From a bacterium (lineage in GTDB: Bacteria; Patescibacteriota; Saccharimonadia; Saccharimonadales; UBA4665), in contig JAJZKE010000002.1 of the NCBI GenBank assembly GCA_021809645.1, positions 1 through 56,071 of the forward strand: a stretch of DNA of 56,071 nt, given 5' to 3'. The notes under the pieces are model-generated. The model searched no databases and had not been told where the DNA came from. It saw only the letters and a program-made list of their open reading frames with translations. Of the stretch, positions 33,262-42,442 are shown piece after piece; position 1 is the first letter of the stretch; each line of letters begins with the position of its first letter. A program made the translations under genes and the position numbers.

Positions 33262-34956
33262 TTAGTCAGAGCAAGTAAATAAACTACCTACTGTTGATGG
33301 CAAATCTGATGGCAGAATTGAATATGCATTACTAAGGCTGTAATGTAGTCTGTTTGAAAAACAGTCCCAGGGTCCTAGAGGTTGAATAAACACATTGTTA
33401 TTTGAATCATAATTAACCACATATAAATTTCCAGAGGATAATAATATTTGACCCTGTTTCAATCCAACGGTCGTACCATCTGGAAGAGATATATCTGCTG
33501 AAGTAGCAGGTACTACGTTTGACCACTGATAACCATTTGTGTTAAAAGCGTTAGGACCTAATATCCAATGTTTGGTAGTCTGCCCTATTCTATATACTTT
33601 ACCATTACTGTTATCAACCACTAAAGTTCCGGCTGGGTGTTGATTAGAGAAATCTACTGTTGGTGCAGTAGTGGCTGGTACAAAATTAGGTGGTACGTAA
33701 AGAACACTACTCCAGTTATATCCTAAACTTTGATACGAACTATAAGACAGTTGTTGTTTTTCTAATGTTCCGTTAATGTAAGTCATTATATAAACTGGGG
33801 TATTGTTAGAATAGAATACCGTACCTGGAGCCAAATTACCGATGTTGGCTCCAGTGGACAAGTTAGTGTCTCCGATTGTCCCCTGCAAAACATTACTCCA
33901 CTGGTATCCATAGCTAGCAAAAACAGAGGGATTAGTAATCCAGTCAAGTTGACCGTTTTGAACTAGGTAAGTCTTACCTCCAAAAGTTACTAAAGATCCG
34001 TTAGGATGAGCGGTAAAGGTATTATTAGAGAAAACGCTACCAAATCCTAGGTCACCACTAGATATCGTTCCTTCGAATAAGTAATCAAAATTTTGATTGC
34101 CGCTTATAAAAGGGGTGTAATAATAAAGGCTAGCCGTAGAGCCATTATCTATAGTAACGGTTGTGCCATCTGAGGTTGTATAGGTACCGTCATAATAAAC
34201 CGAAGAACCACCTGCTACCCTTTGTCTATATCCTTGGGTCATAGGTCCATTATAGGTATAATTTTGGTCGCCACTATCGAAGCCGGGATAGCCAGAAAGT
34301 ATTCCATAAGCCCTTTCTTGACCGAACCGCAACAACCAAGCACCAAGTTCTAATTGAAGTGAGAATCCTTCATCTTGGGCATTACAATAACCAGGACATC
34401 CGTAACTCATTGCAATATTCATACAACCTCCACTATAAACACAAGCATATGTGCAAGTCGTTGAAACACCGCCTATAGTACAAGTAAATGTATTATTAGC
34501 ACTTGGAGTACTAGAGAAAGGTGCTGACGGATTGGGAGTAGAATAATAGCAACCTGCATTACCAGAAACAATGCTTTGTTCTTTTTGAATGGTAGTTAAT
34601 ATAACTTCTGGATTAATATCATATTCATTAGATACATTAGCTATTGCCTGACCTACAGATACATTACTTCCAAAATTATATTGGTTTTGGGTCGAAGACC
34701 ATCCTTCCGGATTAGGTGTCGAAAATCCCGGATTACCATTAGAATTTGAGTTCGGACTTATACAACTATTTGGAAAATTACTATTTAACCATGAGTTGAT
34801 TGATGATGCTGACATCGAAGACGTATTATTAAACGTTATATCATCGATTAAATTATTAGGGTTAAAAGGTAATGATGAAGCATGCACCGGAACCCAAAGA
34901 AATATTGGTGATATTAATATTGCTAAAGCTGATATAGCCGTTATTATTCTCTTCAT
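33262..34956 (-). CDS. Secreted cell-wall-associated protein with lytic-transglycosylase-like domain and repeats
   Basis: A 564-residue exported protein with a Sec signal peptide (residues 1-26, cleavage after VHAS likely). The first domain contains NPEVILTTIQKEQS (about residues 116-129), the Glu-containing helix of goose-type/SLT lysozyme folds, followed by a Cys-rich stretch (CTIGGVSTTCTYACVYSGGC and SYGCPGYCNAQ) that likely forms disulfides. From about residue 310 onward three similar modules recur, each with a Y-x-V segment followed by an aromatic GYQWSNV-type motif, probably wall- or glycan-binding. It is likely a muralytic or glycan-binding surface protein. It shares a 4-bp overlap with the upstream 199-residue gene. 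Confidence 0.75.
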   Translation of the reverse strand: MKRIITAISALAILISPIFLWVPVHASSLPFNPNNLIDDITFNNTSSMSASSINSWLNSNFPNSCISPNSNSNGNPGFSTPNPEGWSSTQNQYNFGSNVSVGQAIANVSNEYDINPEVILTTIQKEQSIVSGNAGCYYSTPNPSAPFSSTPSANNTFTCTIGGVSTTCTYACVYSGGCMNIAMSYGCPGYCNAQDEGFSLQLELGAWLLRFGQERAYGILSGYPGFDSGDQNYTYNGPMTQGYRQRVAGGSSVYYDGTYTTSDGTTVTIDNGSTASLYYYTPFISGNQNFDYLFEGTISSGDLGFGSVFSNNTFTAHPNGSLVTFGGKTYLVQNGQLDWITNPSVFASYGYQWSNVLQGTIGDTNLSTGANIGNLAPGTVFYSNNTPVYIMTYINGTLEKQQLSYSSYQSLGYNWSSVLYVPPNFVPATTAPTVDFSNQHPAGTLVVDNSNGKVYRIGQTTKHWILGPNAFNTNGYQWSNVVPATSADISLPDGTTVGLKQGQILLSSGNLYVVNYDSNNNVFIQPLGPWDCFSNRLHYSLSNAYSILPSDLPSTVGSLFTCSD

Positions 34957-35552
34957 TCTTGTATGTCTAATTTTATAGGATCTGTGGTAGTTTTAGTACT
35001 ACCATTAAGGCTAGCTACAGCTGTAATTTGCCATTTACCAACAGTAAATCCTGCACTGTTAATATTCCACTCCCATAGTGTTGATCCATTATTACCAGTA
35101 TTTTGCAGTGGTAAACTTTTTACTTGACCGTTTGGTCCGATAAACTTTATATAACATGATGCTCCCGGTGTGGTGTTGCAAGTTGACTCTTCAGTAGCTG
35201 GATATGGTTTACCGCTTAAATCGGGATAGTGGTTACTAACAAATGTACCACTTGGTGATACTAATGGCATATTGCTTTTTGTACTTGTACTATTTGAGGT
35301 TGAATTGGTATATGAGTTTAATTGATTAGTGGTCGTGGATTTTGATGAATTATTATTAGCTTTTGCAGTAGATCCATTCGGAGATGAATTATTGTTTGAT
35401 GTTTTTTGTGACATTACAGGTATTGTTTTTGAGCTTATTTTAGCTTGATTATCATTATGTACTTTTAATATAGCTCCGACAATAACCAGAGCAACTATTA
35501 TCACTCCTACGGTTATATATATATACTTATTTTTATAAAGTCGTTTCTTCAT
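34953..35552 (-). CDS. Membrane-anchored extracytoplasmic protein, 199 residues
   Basis: One N-terminal membrane helix (about residues 10-28) is followed by a low-complexity Ser/Asn/Thr linker (about 45-95) and a small outside domain of about 100 residues with two Cys (ESTCNTTPGASCYIKF), probably an Ig-like beta fold. No family recognised. Its stop overlaps the start of the secreted 564-residue gene by four bases, so the two are translationally coupled and likely act together at the cell surface. Confidence 0.72.
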   Translation of the reverse strand: MKKRLYKNKYIYITVGVIIVALVIVGAILKVHNDNQAKISSKTIPVMSQKTSNNNSSPNGSTAKANNNSSKSTTTNQLNSYTNSTSNSTSTKSNMPLVSPSGTFVSNHYPDLSGKPYPATEESTCNTTPGASCYIKFIGPNGQVKSLPLQNTGNNGSTLWEWNINSAGFTVGKWQITAVASLNGSTKTTTDPIKLDIQE

Positions 35553-35652
35553 TGCTCTTAGTAAATAGCTGACATATTCTAAATGTTTTTATTACGCTAT
35601 TCTATGATATATTTTACATCTTTTATGTAATGCAATCTATGCTGTTTTTTGC

Positions 35653-35658
35653 TACAAT
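35653..35658 (+). promoter_or_regulatory. -10 box, leaderless type
   Basis: TACAAT ends eight bases before the GTG start at 35667, and no Shine-Dalgarno is present. Confidence 0.5.
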
Positions 35659-35666
35659 AAGCAATT

Positions 35667-37016
35667 GTGAAGGCCGGAAAAACTAAAAAAAGAATACTTA
35701 TCATATCACACGATAAAATAGGCACGAGTATGGCGGGCCCTGGTATTCGTTATCACTATATGGCTCAAGTTCTTTCTGATGATTTTGATGTAACTGTAGG
35801 ATTTTTTGATCCTAATTATTTACCAGATCAAAAACTAACCAGAGACTACTCTATTGAGCATATTGATGCCCATAATTTTCATGGGGGTTTCGAGAATTTT
35901 GATATCATAATAGCTTTATGGTTAAGCCCAAGAATGATTTCATTCTGCAATTCAAAAGGCATATTTATTGTATTTGATTTATATGCTCCTGTTCCAATTG
36001 AAAACCTCGCAGGTAATATATTTGGAAAGAAGAGGCTAAAACCTTCTGATGATTTTGAATTTTCTAGATCTCTCGTTATGTATCGTCTTTTTTTTGAAAA
36101 TGGAGATTTGTTCCTGTGCTCAAACCGTCGACAACTCGACTTTTGGCTTGGATATGTCTTTGGCTCTGATCAAATAAGACCTACTGATTATTTAACTAGG
36201 CCAATGTTTGATCGATTTATATTTGCACCCATGGGTATTGATGCTAAAAGCAAGTTGGAACATAAAAAAAATGTAATCAAAGGTGTTATTCCTGGAATTA
36301 AGAAGACCGATAAAATCATCCTTTGGACCGGGGGTATATGGGAGCATTTCGATGCTCAAGTTCTTATAAGGGCAATGTCGAAATTGTCAAAAAGAAAAGA
36401 AATCAAGTTATTGTTTTTTGGAACAAGACACCCTAATCCAACCGTGCCAGACATGCGTGAATCAATTGAAACAAGAAAACTTGCAGAAGAAATGGGTCTT
36501 TTGGGTAAAAACGTTTTTTTTCAAGATGGATGGGTTGACTATGTAGACAGAATTGATTATTTACTTGAAGCAGACATTGCAATTAGTACTCATAAACCGT
36601 CTATTGAAGCGGAATTCTCTCATCGCACAAGAATACTTGATCATTTACTAGCTGAGTTGCCTACTATTGCAACTAGTGGGGACTATTTTTCCGATGATGT
36701 AATTAAGAGATACGGACTTGGTGTAGTAGTGCCGCCAAATGATGAACTGGTAATTGAAAAATCTATTTTAGAAATTTTTGATGAAAATAATTACAATAAA
36801 GTAAGATCTAATATCAAAAAGGTTAGAAAAGATTTTGATTGGGAAGTATCTTTGAGGCCGTTAAAAGATTTTCTTTTATCTAACCCTGATAAATTAACTA
36901 GGACAAAAAGATCACATAACCTTAGAGATGATAAAGGAATAGTGCTTGTTGCAAAACGAATTTTGCCACCCACTGCTAAGAAAATAATAGTTAAGGCATT
37001 AAGATTATCCAATTAA
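35667..37016 (+). CDS. GT4-like glycosyltransferase
   Basis: A 449-residue GT-B glycosyltransferase. The N-terminal half begins RILIISHDKIGTSMAGPGIRY, the acceptor-binding strand-loop with the Gly-rich turn, and has a central NDP-sugar site with GGIWEHFDAQVLI. The C-terminal catalytic region is more diverged than typical GT4: HKPSIEAEFSHRTRILDHLLAELPTI takes the place of the EALAxGxPV block. The start is a GTG with no Shine-Dalgarno behind a -10 box. It begins a run of two transferase genes and ends two bases before the next ATG. Confidence 0.82.
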   Translation: MKAGKTKKRILIISHDKIGTSMAGPGIRYHYMAQVLSDDFDVTVGFFDPNYLPDQKLTRDYSIEHIDAHNFHGGFENFDIIIALWLSPRMISFCNSKGIFIVFDLYAPVPIENLAGNIFGKKRLKPSDDFEFSRSLVMYRLFFENGDLFLCSNRRQLDFWLGYVFGSDQIRPTDYLTRPMFDRFIFAPMGIDAKSKLEHKKNVIKGVIPGIKKTDKIILWTGGIWEHFDAQVLIRAMSKLSKRKEIKLLFFGTRHPNPTVPDMRESIETRKLAEEMGLLGKNVFFQDGWVDYVDRIDYLLEADIAISTHKPSIEAEFSHRTRILDHLLAELPTIATSGDYFSDDVIKRYGLGVVVPPNDELVIEKSILEIFDENNYNKVRSNIKKVRKDFDWEVSLRPLKDFLLSNPDKLTRTKRSHNLRDDKGIVLVAKRILPPTAKKIIVKALRLSN

Positions 37017-37018
37017 TC

Positions 37019-39532
37019 ATGTCTAGCAATAAAAACCCCCTAGTATCTATAGTAATAGTAAACTGGAATGGTTTAGAAGATACGAAATTATGTCTAAAAC
37101 ATACTAGTAAACAAACTTATAAAAATATCGAGATCATTGTAGTTGATAATGGTTCTGATGATGGTTCCAAGCAATATTTAAGTGATCTTAAAGATATTAT
37201 TTACGTTAATAATGAAAAGAATCTTGGTTTTACCGGAGGTCATATAGCAGGATATAGATCAAGTAGTGGTGAGTATATTCTTTTGTTAAATAATGATGCT
37301 GTTATGGATTATGACTATATTAATAAGTCAGTAAAATTAATGATGAAAGATGTTCAGATTGGTGCTATTGGTGGAAAGTCGTATTTTTGGAATGATAAGT
37401 ACCGTTTGCTGGACACTAATAATCCTTTTTATACATTTCAGAATATCAATGCAATAACAGCAGAGGCAATTTTTGAAAATAAAGAAAGAGGAATTTTAAG
37501 AGAAGTTAATAACCTATCCGGATCATGTGTTATGGTCAGAAGGTCTGTGATTGAAGAAATTGGTTATTTACACAACCCGTTTTTTACTTATTATGAAGAG
37601 TCTGATCTCTTTGCGCGCATGAAGAGAGGTGGATATAAAGTTATATACTCTCCAGATCTAGCAATATGGCATCTTAATGGAAAGAGCTCACAAAAAAAAG
37701 GTTCGTCTTTCACTTTTTATATGTTGATGAAAAACAGGTATCGTTTTGCGGTCAGGAACTTTGATAACTGGTCGCTGAGACGATTTTTAAAGTTTTATTT
37801 TATCAACGGTTTAATATGTAGTTTCAAATGCTTATTACCTTTAAATAATAATGGTATTAATAAAGCTTACGCTAAAGCTTTTTGGGTAAACTTTTTATTT
37901 GGTTGGAGGGCATATATAGAAAGAGTTGGTCTTAAAAAAAAATTCGGAAAATCTAATTACAACGAGCTTATAGCCAGGGAGCAAAAAGTTGTTAGTTTAA
38001 TTTCAGTATGTAATAGTTTAAACGATTTTAATAATCTAAAAAAAATAACCAAAGACATGAAATCATGGGATGATATAGTCGCAGTTGTTAGTCCTTCTTT
38101 AGCCGAAAAAATAGATAATCGATTATCAGTAAACTCTAATCCTATTAGGCTGTGTATAAATAGAGGGCTTATTGACTGCTCTGCTGAAAATCTAGGTATT
38201 GCTTCCTCTAACGGTAACTGGCTAGTGCTCGGTGGTGGAATATCTAATAATTTTATCTGGGATAATTTAAATAAAGCACTCTATAAGGCTGATAAAGAAA
38301 GAAAGAAGTTGATTTATTTTCTATCACCAAATAATAGTAAATGTTCACCTTTTATATTAATTGACAGTCTGGTATGTAAGGAGGTTGGAGGAATAAAGCC
38401 AAAAGAACATATAAACATATTTATATGTTCTACCATCAAGGCTTTTAATATTAAAGATTCCTTGGCTATTTTAGAAAAACAAAATAAAAACAATTTTATT
38501 ACTATAAAAGGAAGTGATAAAAGAATACTTGAGATTAGGTCTTATATTTATAAGAATGGAAGAAAATATACCTTTATTGACAGGTTGATGGGTCATCATC
38601 GTCGTTTACAACAATTGCATGTTTTTATAAATTGGTTGTCATCTCCAGATATTACAACATACTTAAAAGCTGCGCGTATTAAAAATCTAATTTTTTCCCT
38701 AGTAACTTTAAATAGAAAATCTTTTGCTCAAGAACTACATCATATTAGAAATGAAGATCTTTGCGCTAGACGATTTTTTATAGATCTAAAAGAAATGAAG
38801 CTTGAAGAAAAGAAAAGATTAGATTTTCTAATAAAAAACCCTAAAGAAACAACAATATACATTATAAATAGAGATAGAATATCAACCTTAAAGCAGCTTT
38901 TGAGATGGTTTGAAAAACAGGGTTTATATAAAATTGTATTGATTGATAACGACTCAAAGTATCCACCTCTAATAAAATACCTAAATTCTACTGATTATCA
39001 AGTTATCGAGACAATGAATAATGTTGGTCATACCGTACCATGGAATTCTCAAATCATAAGGCTTCTAAGTCCTAATGACTTTTATGTAGTTACAGATCCA
39101 GATGTTGTACCTGTACTTGATTCCATTGATGTCATCAGTAAACTTTATGAGGTTCACAGTAAATTTCCTAATCACTTAAAAGTTGGACTGGGACTAAATA
39201 TAGATGATTTGCCTGACGAATATATTCTAAAAAAAGAAGTTATTGAATGGGAAAGTCAATTCTGGAAAAGAATATTAGATAAAGGTGTTTATGAAGCAAG
39301 TGTTGATACCACCTTCGCTTTATATAAACCTTATACTTACAACTATTTCTTGTCGCCTAGCTTGCGTACTGGGCATCCTTACACAGCCAGACATCTACCT
39401 TGGTATATTACAAGCTCTAAGCCAACAATTGAGGATGTTTTCTATCAATCAAGGTTGGACAAAAACGTTAATACTTGGAATGGCGATTCTTTACCAGAAA
39501 GATATATCAAAGAACTATCAAAGAAAAAATAA
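37019..39532 (+). CDS. Double GT2 glycosyltransferase
   Basis: An 837-residue protein with two GT-A domains. Residues 1-300 are a rhamnosyltransferase-like GT2 module (VSIVIVNWNGLEDTKLCL, VDNGSDDGS, LLLNNDAVMD, FTYYEESDLFARMKRGGY). The middle (about 320-600) contains a diverged module (ISVCNSLNDFNNLKKITKDM) that may be a third, inactive GT2-like fold. The C-terminal 235 residues carry IYIINRDRISTLKQLLRWFE, LIDNDSKYP and VVTDPDVVP, a second GT2-type site. Such fusions add two sugars in sequence. The acceptor is unknown. Confidence 0.82.
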   Translation: MSSNKNPLVSIVIVNWNGLEDTKLCLKHTSKQTYKNIEIIVVDNGSDDGSKQYLSDLKDIIYVNNEKNLGFTGGHIAGYRSSSGEYILLLNNDAVMDYDYINKSVKLMMKDVQIGAIGGKSYFWNDKYRLLDTNNPFYTFQNINAITAEAIFENKERGILREVNNLSGSCVMVRRSVIEEIGYLHNPFFTYYEESDLFARMKRGGYKVIYSPDLAIWHLNGKSSQKKGSSFTFYMLMKNRYRFAVRNFDNWSLRRFLKFYFINGLICSFKCLLPLNNNGINKAYAKAFWVNFLFGWRAYIERVGLKKKFGKSNYNELIAREQKVVSLISVCNSLNDFNNLKKITKDMKSWDDIVAVVSPSLAEKIDNRLSVNSNPIRLCINRGLIDCSAENLGIASSNGNWLVLGGGISNNFIWDNLNKALYKADKERKKLIYFLSPNNSKCSPFILIDSLVCKEVGGIKPKEHINIFICSTIKAFNIKDSLAILEKQNKNNFITIKGSDKRILEIRSYIYKNGRKYTFIDRLMGHHRRLQQLHVFINWLSSPDITTYLKAARIKNLIFSLVTLNRKSFAQELHHIRNEDLCARRFFIDLKEMKLEEKKRLDFLIKNPKETTIYIINRDRISTLKQLLRWFEKQGLYKIVLIDNDSKYPPLIKYLNSTDYQVIETMNNVGHTVPWNSQIIRLLSPNDFYVVTDPDVVPVLDSIDVISKLYEVHSKFPNHLKVGLGLNIDDLPDEYILKKEVIEWESQFWKRILDKGVYEASVDTTFALYKPYTYNYFLSPSLRTGHPYTARHLPWYITSSKPTIEDVFYQSRLDKNVNTWNGDSLPERYIKELSKKK

Positions 39533-39548
39533 CATTTTAAATATTATT

Positions 39549-40436
39549 TTATTTTTTTAATTTTGATTTAATTGTTTTTATAAAAAATTTATATGGGTTT
39601 TTGTTTATTTCTTCTATCCTTTGTTGAAGGATTTTAATTTGGTCAGATTGTTTTTTTATCTTGTTCTCGTAATCTTTCTTGGTATTAATATAAAATTCTT
39701 CAAACATATCTATTGGTCCAAAATCCTTAAGTTTATGGCTATTTATATTTGAAGAATAAGCTTTACCTACAAATTGAAAAGCACTAGCAGAAGTATCAGC
39801 CATTAATTCATAGAATTTGGTGTTAGCATTTAGTCCTATATTTTTTAATACATTCTTGATTAAATCTTTGGGGTAATCTTTTTTTACAAAATCTAGATTA
39901 GTTATATTGAATCCAGATTCATTAAAGATCCTAAAAATTTCATTTTGTGTGTAAAAATGTAGATGAGTTTTATCAAGTAGGCCAGTTTCAGTGTATTCAA
40001 ATTCACCCCTTAATAAATCTAGCCTTACCTCTAGATAACCCATGTTAGGTATGCTAAATAAGATAAATCCTTTTTTTGAAAGATATTTTTTTATATTTTT
40101 TAACACACTTATTGGATCTACCAGATGCTCTATGACATCACCGAGATATATTACATCATATTTATCATTTAAGTAGTCGAGTTTATCCTTCTCTATATCT
40201 TTTACCCAAACTTTTCTTAATATTTTTGATGCGCGTTTAGCATCTGTAGTATTTATTTCTATACCATCGACAATACATTTCTTGTCATTGATTAATACCT
40301 TACCAAAATTACCGCTACTGCAACCTATATCAAGCACTAGAGATTGGTTTGGTATAAAATTATACGCTTTATACCATGAGGTGTTTTCATTATTTTTATC
40401 AAATTTACTGGCACTGTAGTTAGACATTATTCCCAA
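39549..40436 (-). CDS. SAM-dependent methyltransferase (class I)
   Basis: A 295-residue protein with a class I methyltransferase domain in the first about 210 residues: SLVLDIGCSSGNFG is the SAM-binding motif I, IYLGDVIEHLVDP is motif IV, and GFILFSIPN follows. The C-terminal 55 residues are a charged coiled coil (KDYENKIKKQSDQIKILQQ). It overlaps the end of the Wzt-like gene by ten bases and is cotranscribed with the ABC exporter. In ABC-dependent O-antigen systems a methyltransferase often caps the chain end and a coiled coil measures chain length, so a capping role is plausible. Confidence 0.88.
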   Translation of the reverse strand: MGIMSNYSASKFDKNNENTSWYKAYNFIPNQSLVLDIGCSSGNFGKVLINDKKCIVDGIEINTTDAKRASKILRKVWVKDIEKDKLDYLNDKYDVIYLGDVIEHLVDPISVLKNIKKYLSKKGFILFSIPNMGYLEVRLDLLRGEFEYTETGLLDKTHLHFYTQNEIFRIFNESGFNITNLDFVKKDYPKDLIKNVLKNIGLNANTKFYELMADTSASAFQFVGKAYSSNINSHKLKDFGPIDMFEEFYINTKKDYENKIKKQSDQIKILQQRIEEINKNPYKFFIKTIKSKLKK

Positions 40437-41602
40437 TTATACTCGAGATGAGCTAATCCACCCCACTTATTCTTTCGTTTTGGTTCTTCAACATTAAAAC
40501 TCGGTCCTTCATCAACAAACTCTAATACATTAGTATCTTTCGCCCCAAATAATCCTGCTTTAACAAAGTATTCTCCTGGTCCAATGTCCAAATCTACCAA
40601 ATAATTTATTTCTTTGCCTGATATTTTAAATTTATCTCGATAAGTGTTTGGCCCAAATATGTATTCACCGCTTTGCTTCATTATAGCAACACCGGCATTT
40701 TTAACCCCTTCTCTCTTCCAACTTAATTTTACTCTCATTTTTTCACCCTGGACAAATCTATTTTTTTCGTTCTTAGTCTTATAGTCTAGAAGTTCAATTT
40801 TAATGTTGCCAGTGTAGGTTCTTTTCTTTTCAATTCTTCTTCTTTGTTTACTATATGCGTCTTTATTTAAATCGCTGTACATCTGGGCTATAAGTCTTGG
40901 TTTTCCCATTTCTACCATTGATCCATCTTTGATAAGAAGAGCCTTATTACAAAAGCGTTCAACAACACTCATATCATGGGTAACTAGAACGATAGTTTGG
41001 TTGTTTGATTTATATTTTTCAAAGACATTGACACATTTTCTTTGAAAAGCTTCATCACCAACTGCCAACACTTCATCAAGAATTAAGATGTCTCCCTTTG
41101 CTTGAATTGCTATTGAAAAAGCCAGCCTAACCTGCATACCTGATGAGTAATTCTTTAGTTTTTGATCCATAAATTTTTCTATTTCAGCAAACTCTACAAT
41201 ATCATTATATTTTTGCATCATTTCTTTTCGATTAAATCCTAAGAGTGATCCGTTTAAAAAAACGTTTTCTCTTCCGGTAAGCTCCGGATTAAAACCAACC
41301 CCCAGCTCTATAAAGGGTGTTAGGCTGCCTTTTACGTGTATACCACCTTGTGTTGGCGTATATATACCAGCGATTAATTTAAGAAGTGTGCTTTTACCAG
41401 AACCATTCCTACCAACAATGCCAAAGAAGTCTCCTTTTTTTACATCAAAAGTTATATCGTCAAGTGCTTTTTGTATCTCATATCCTTTTTCCCTTCTCCA
41501 AAAATTAACAACTGCACTTTTTATTGAATTGTTCTTTTCGTGAGGTAACTTAAACTCTTTTGATAGATGATCTACCCTAATTACATAATCGTCTACATCC
41601 AT
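40427..41602 (-). CDS. Wzt-like polysaccharide ABC exporter ATPase with carbohydrate-binding tail
   Basis: A 391-residue ATPase. Walker A GRNGSGKST is near residue 59, signature YSSGMQVRLAFS near 148, and Walker B ILILDEVLAVGDEAF near 170, as in Wzt/TagH exporters. After about residue 250, a beta-rich domain of about 140 residues (IKIELLDYKTKNEKNRFVQG, GPGEYFVKAGLF) is of the Wzt_C class. In E. coli O8/O9a that domain recognises the modified end of the finished chain before export. Here the linked methyltransferase would make that end group. It is cotranscribed with the permease (two bases apart). Confidence 0.92.
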   Translation of the reverse strand: MDVDDYVIRVDHLSKEFKLPHEKNNSIKSAVVNFWRREKGYEIQKALDDITFDVKKGDFFGIVGRNGSGKSTLLKLIAGIYTPTQGGIHVKGSLTPFIELGVGFNPELTGRENVFLNGSLLGFNRKEMMQKYNDIVEFAEIEKFMDQKLKNYSSGMQVRLAFSIAIQAKGDILILDEVLAVGDEAFQRKCVNVFEKYKSNNQTIVLVTHDMSVVERFCNKALLIKDGSMVEMGKPRLIAQMYSDLNKDAYSKQRRRIEKKRTYTGNIKIELLDYKTKNEKNRFVQGEKMRVKLSWKREGVKNAGVAIMKQSGEYIFGPNTYRDKFKISGKEINYLVDLDIGPGEYFVKAGLFGAKDTNVLEFVDEGPSFNVEEPKRKNKWGGLAHLEYNWE

Positions 41603-41604
41603 CT

Positions 41605-42408
41605 TTAAATATTCTCCGCAAAATACTTTGATTCACGCTTGAAATAAAATAAACCTATTAACACCGTAACAATAACTACGGCAAATGGTAAAAAGATATA
41701 TGGTCCTCCATTAAATAGCTGGTATGTTGTTGTAGCTTGATGTGTTATTGCGGTATATCTTGCATCTTGCATTGCTTGACCCATTGGATTCATAAGAATA
41801 ATCTTCTGTAGTGTTAATCCTGGTATACGAGATAGGGGATAAAGCACTGGTGTTATATAGAACCCAGCTTGTAATAAAACCTCCCATATGTAACTAACGT
41901 CCCTAAACCTAACAAATAAAGCTGCCAGAAAAAATGATACCCCTAAAGCAAATATATATATTTCGATTAAAGGAAGTATTGTAAGAGGTAGGGTTGATAG
42001 AACTCCTACCCCATTAATTATCATAAAAACAACCACAACAACAAGATTTAATCCCAAGTTTATTAATGCAGAAAGGCTAGTACTAAAAACAATCATCCAT
42101 CTTGGTATTCTTATTTTTCTTATTAGGTCACCTCTTCCAACTATTGAGCCTATGCTTTGCATGGTCATTTCAACGAAAAAATTCCACATAACAATACCAA
42201 ATAATAAATACACTGGATAATGTGGGACCCCATTACCTAGTTTAAGGAACTTTACAAAAACAAGATAAAGAATTATGAAAATTAATAGTGGTCTTAATAA
42301 AGACCAGGCATAGCCCAATACTGAACCCTGGTATCTAAGCTTAAAATCTGTACGAACCAATTCAGATAATAGAGCTCGATTTTTCTTCGAGAACAAGCGC
42401 TTTAACAT
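41605..42408 (-). CDS. Wzm/TagG-like polysaccharide ABC exporter permease
   Basis: A 267-residue ABC-2 permease with six helices. It has the N-terminal amphipathic stretch LVRTDFKLRYQGSVLGYAWSLLRPL characteristic of Wzm/TagG/KpsM proteins (given across the domain) and the C-terminal MNPMGQAMQDARYT segment. With the ATPase encoded next, it exports undecaprenyl-linked polysaccharide across the cytoplasmic membrane. It is divergent from the GT2 gene at 42443, with a 34-bp shared promoter region. Confidence 0.92.
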   Translation of the reverse strand: MLKRLFSKKNRALLSELVRTDFKLRYQGSVLGYAWSLLRPLLIFIILYLVFVKFLKLGNGVPHYPVYLLFGIVMWNFFVEMTMQSIGSIVGRGDLIRKIRIPRWMIVFSTSLSALINLGLNLVVVVVFMIINGVGVLSTLPLTILPLIEIYIFALGVSFFLAALFVRFRDVSYIWEVLLQAGFYITPVLYPLSRIPGLTLQKIILMNPMGQAMQDARYTAITHQATTTYQLFNGGPYIFLPFAVVIVTVLIGLFYFKRESKYFAENI

Positions 42409-42442
42409 AAGATATGAGGTATTATAGAGTAATAGTTAATTA

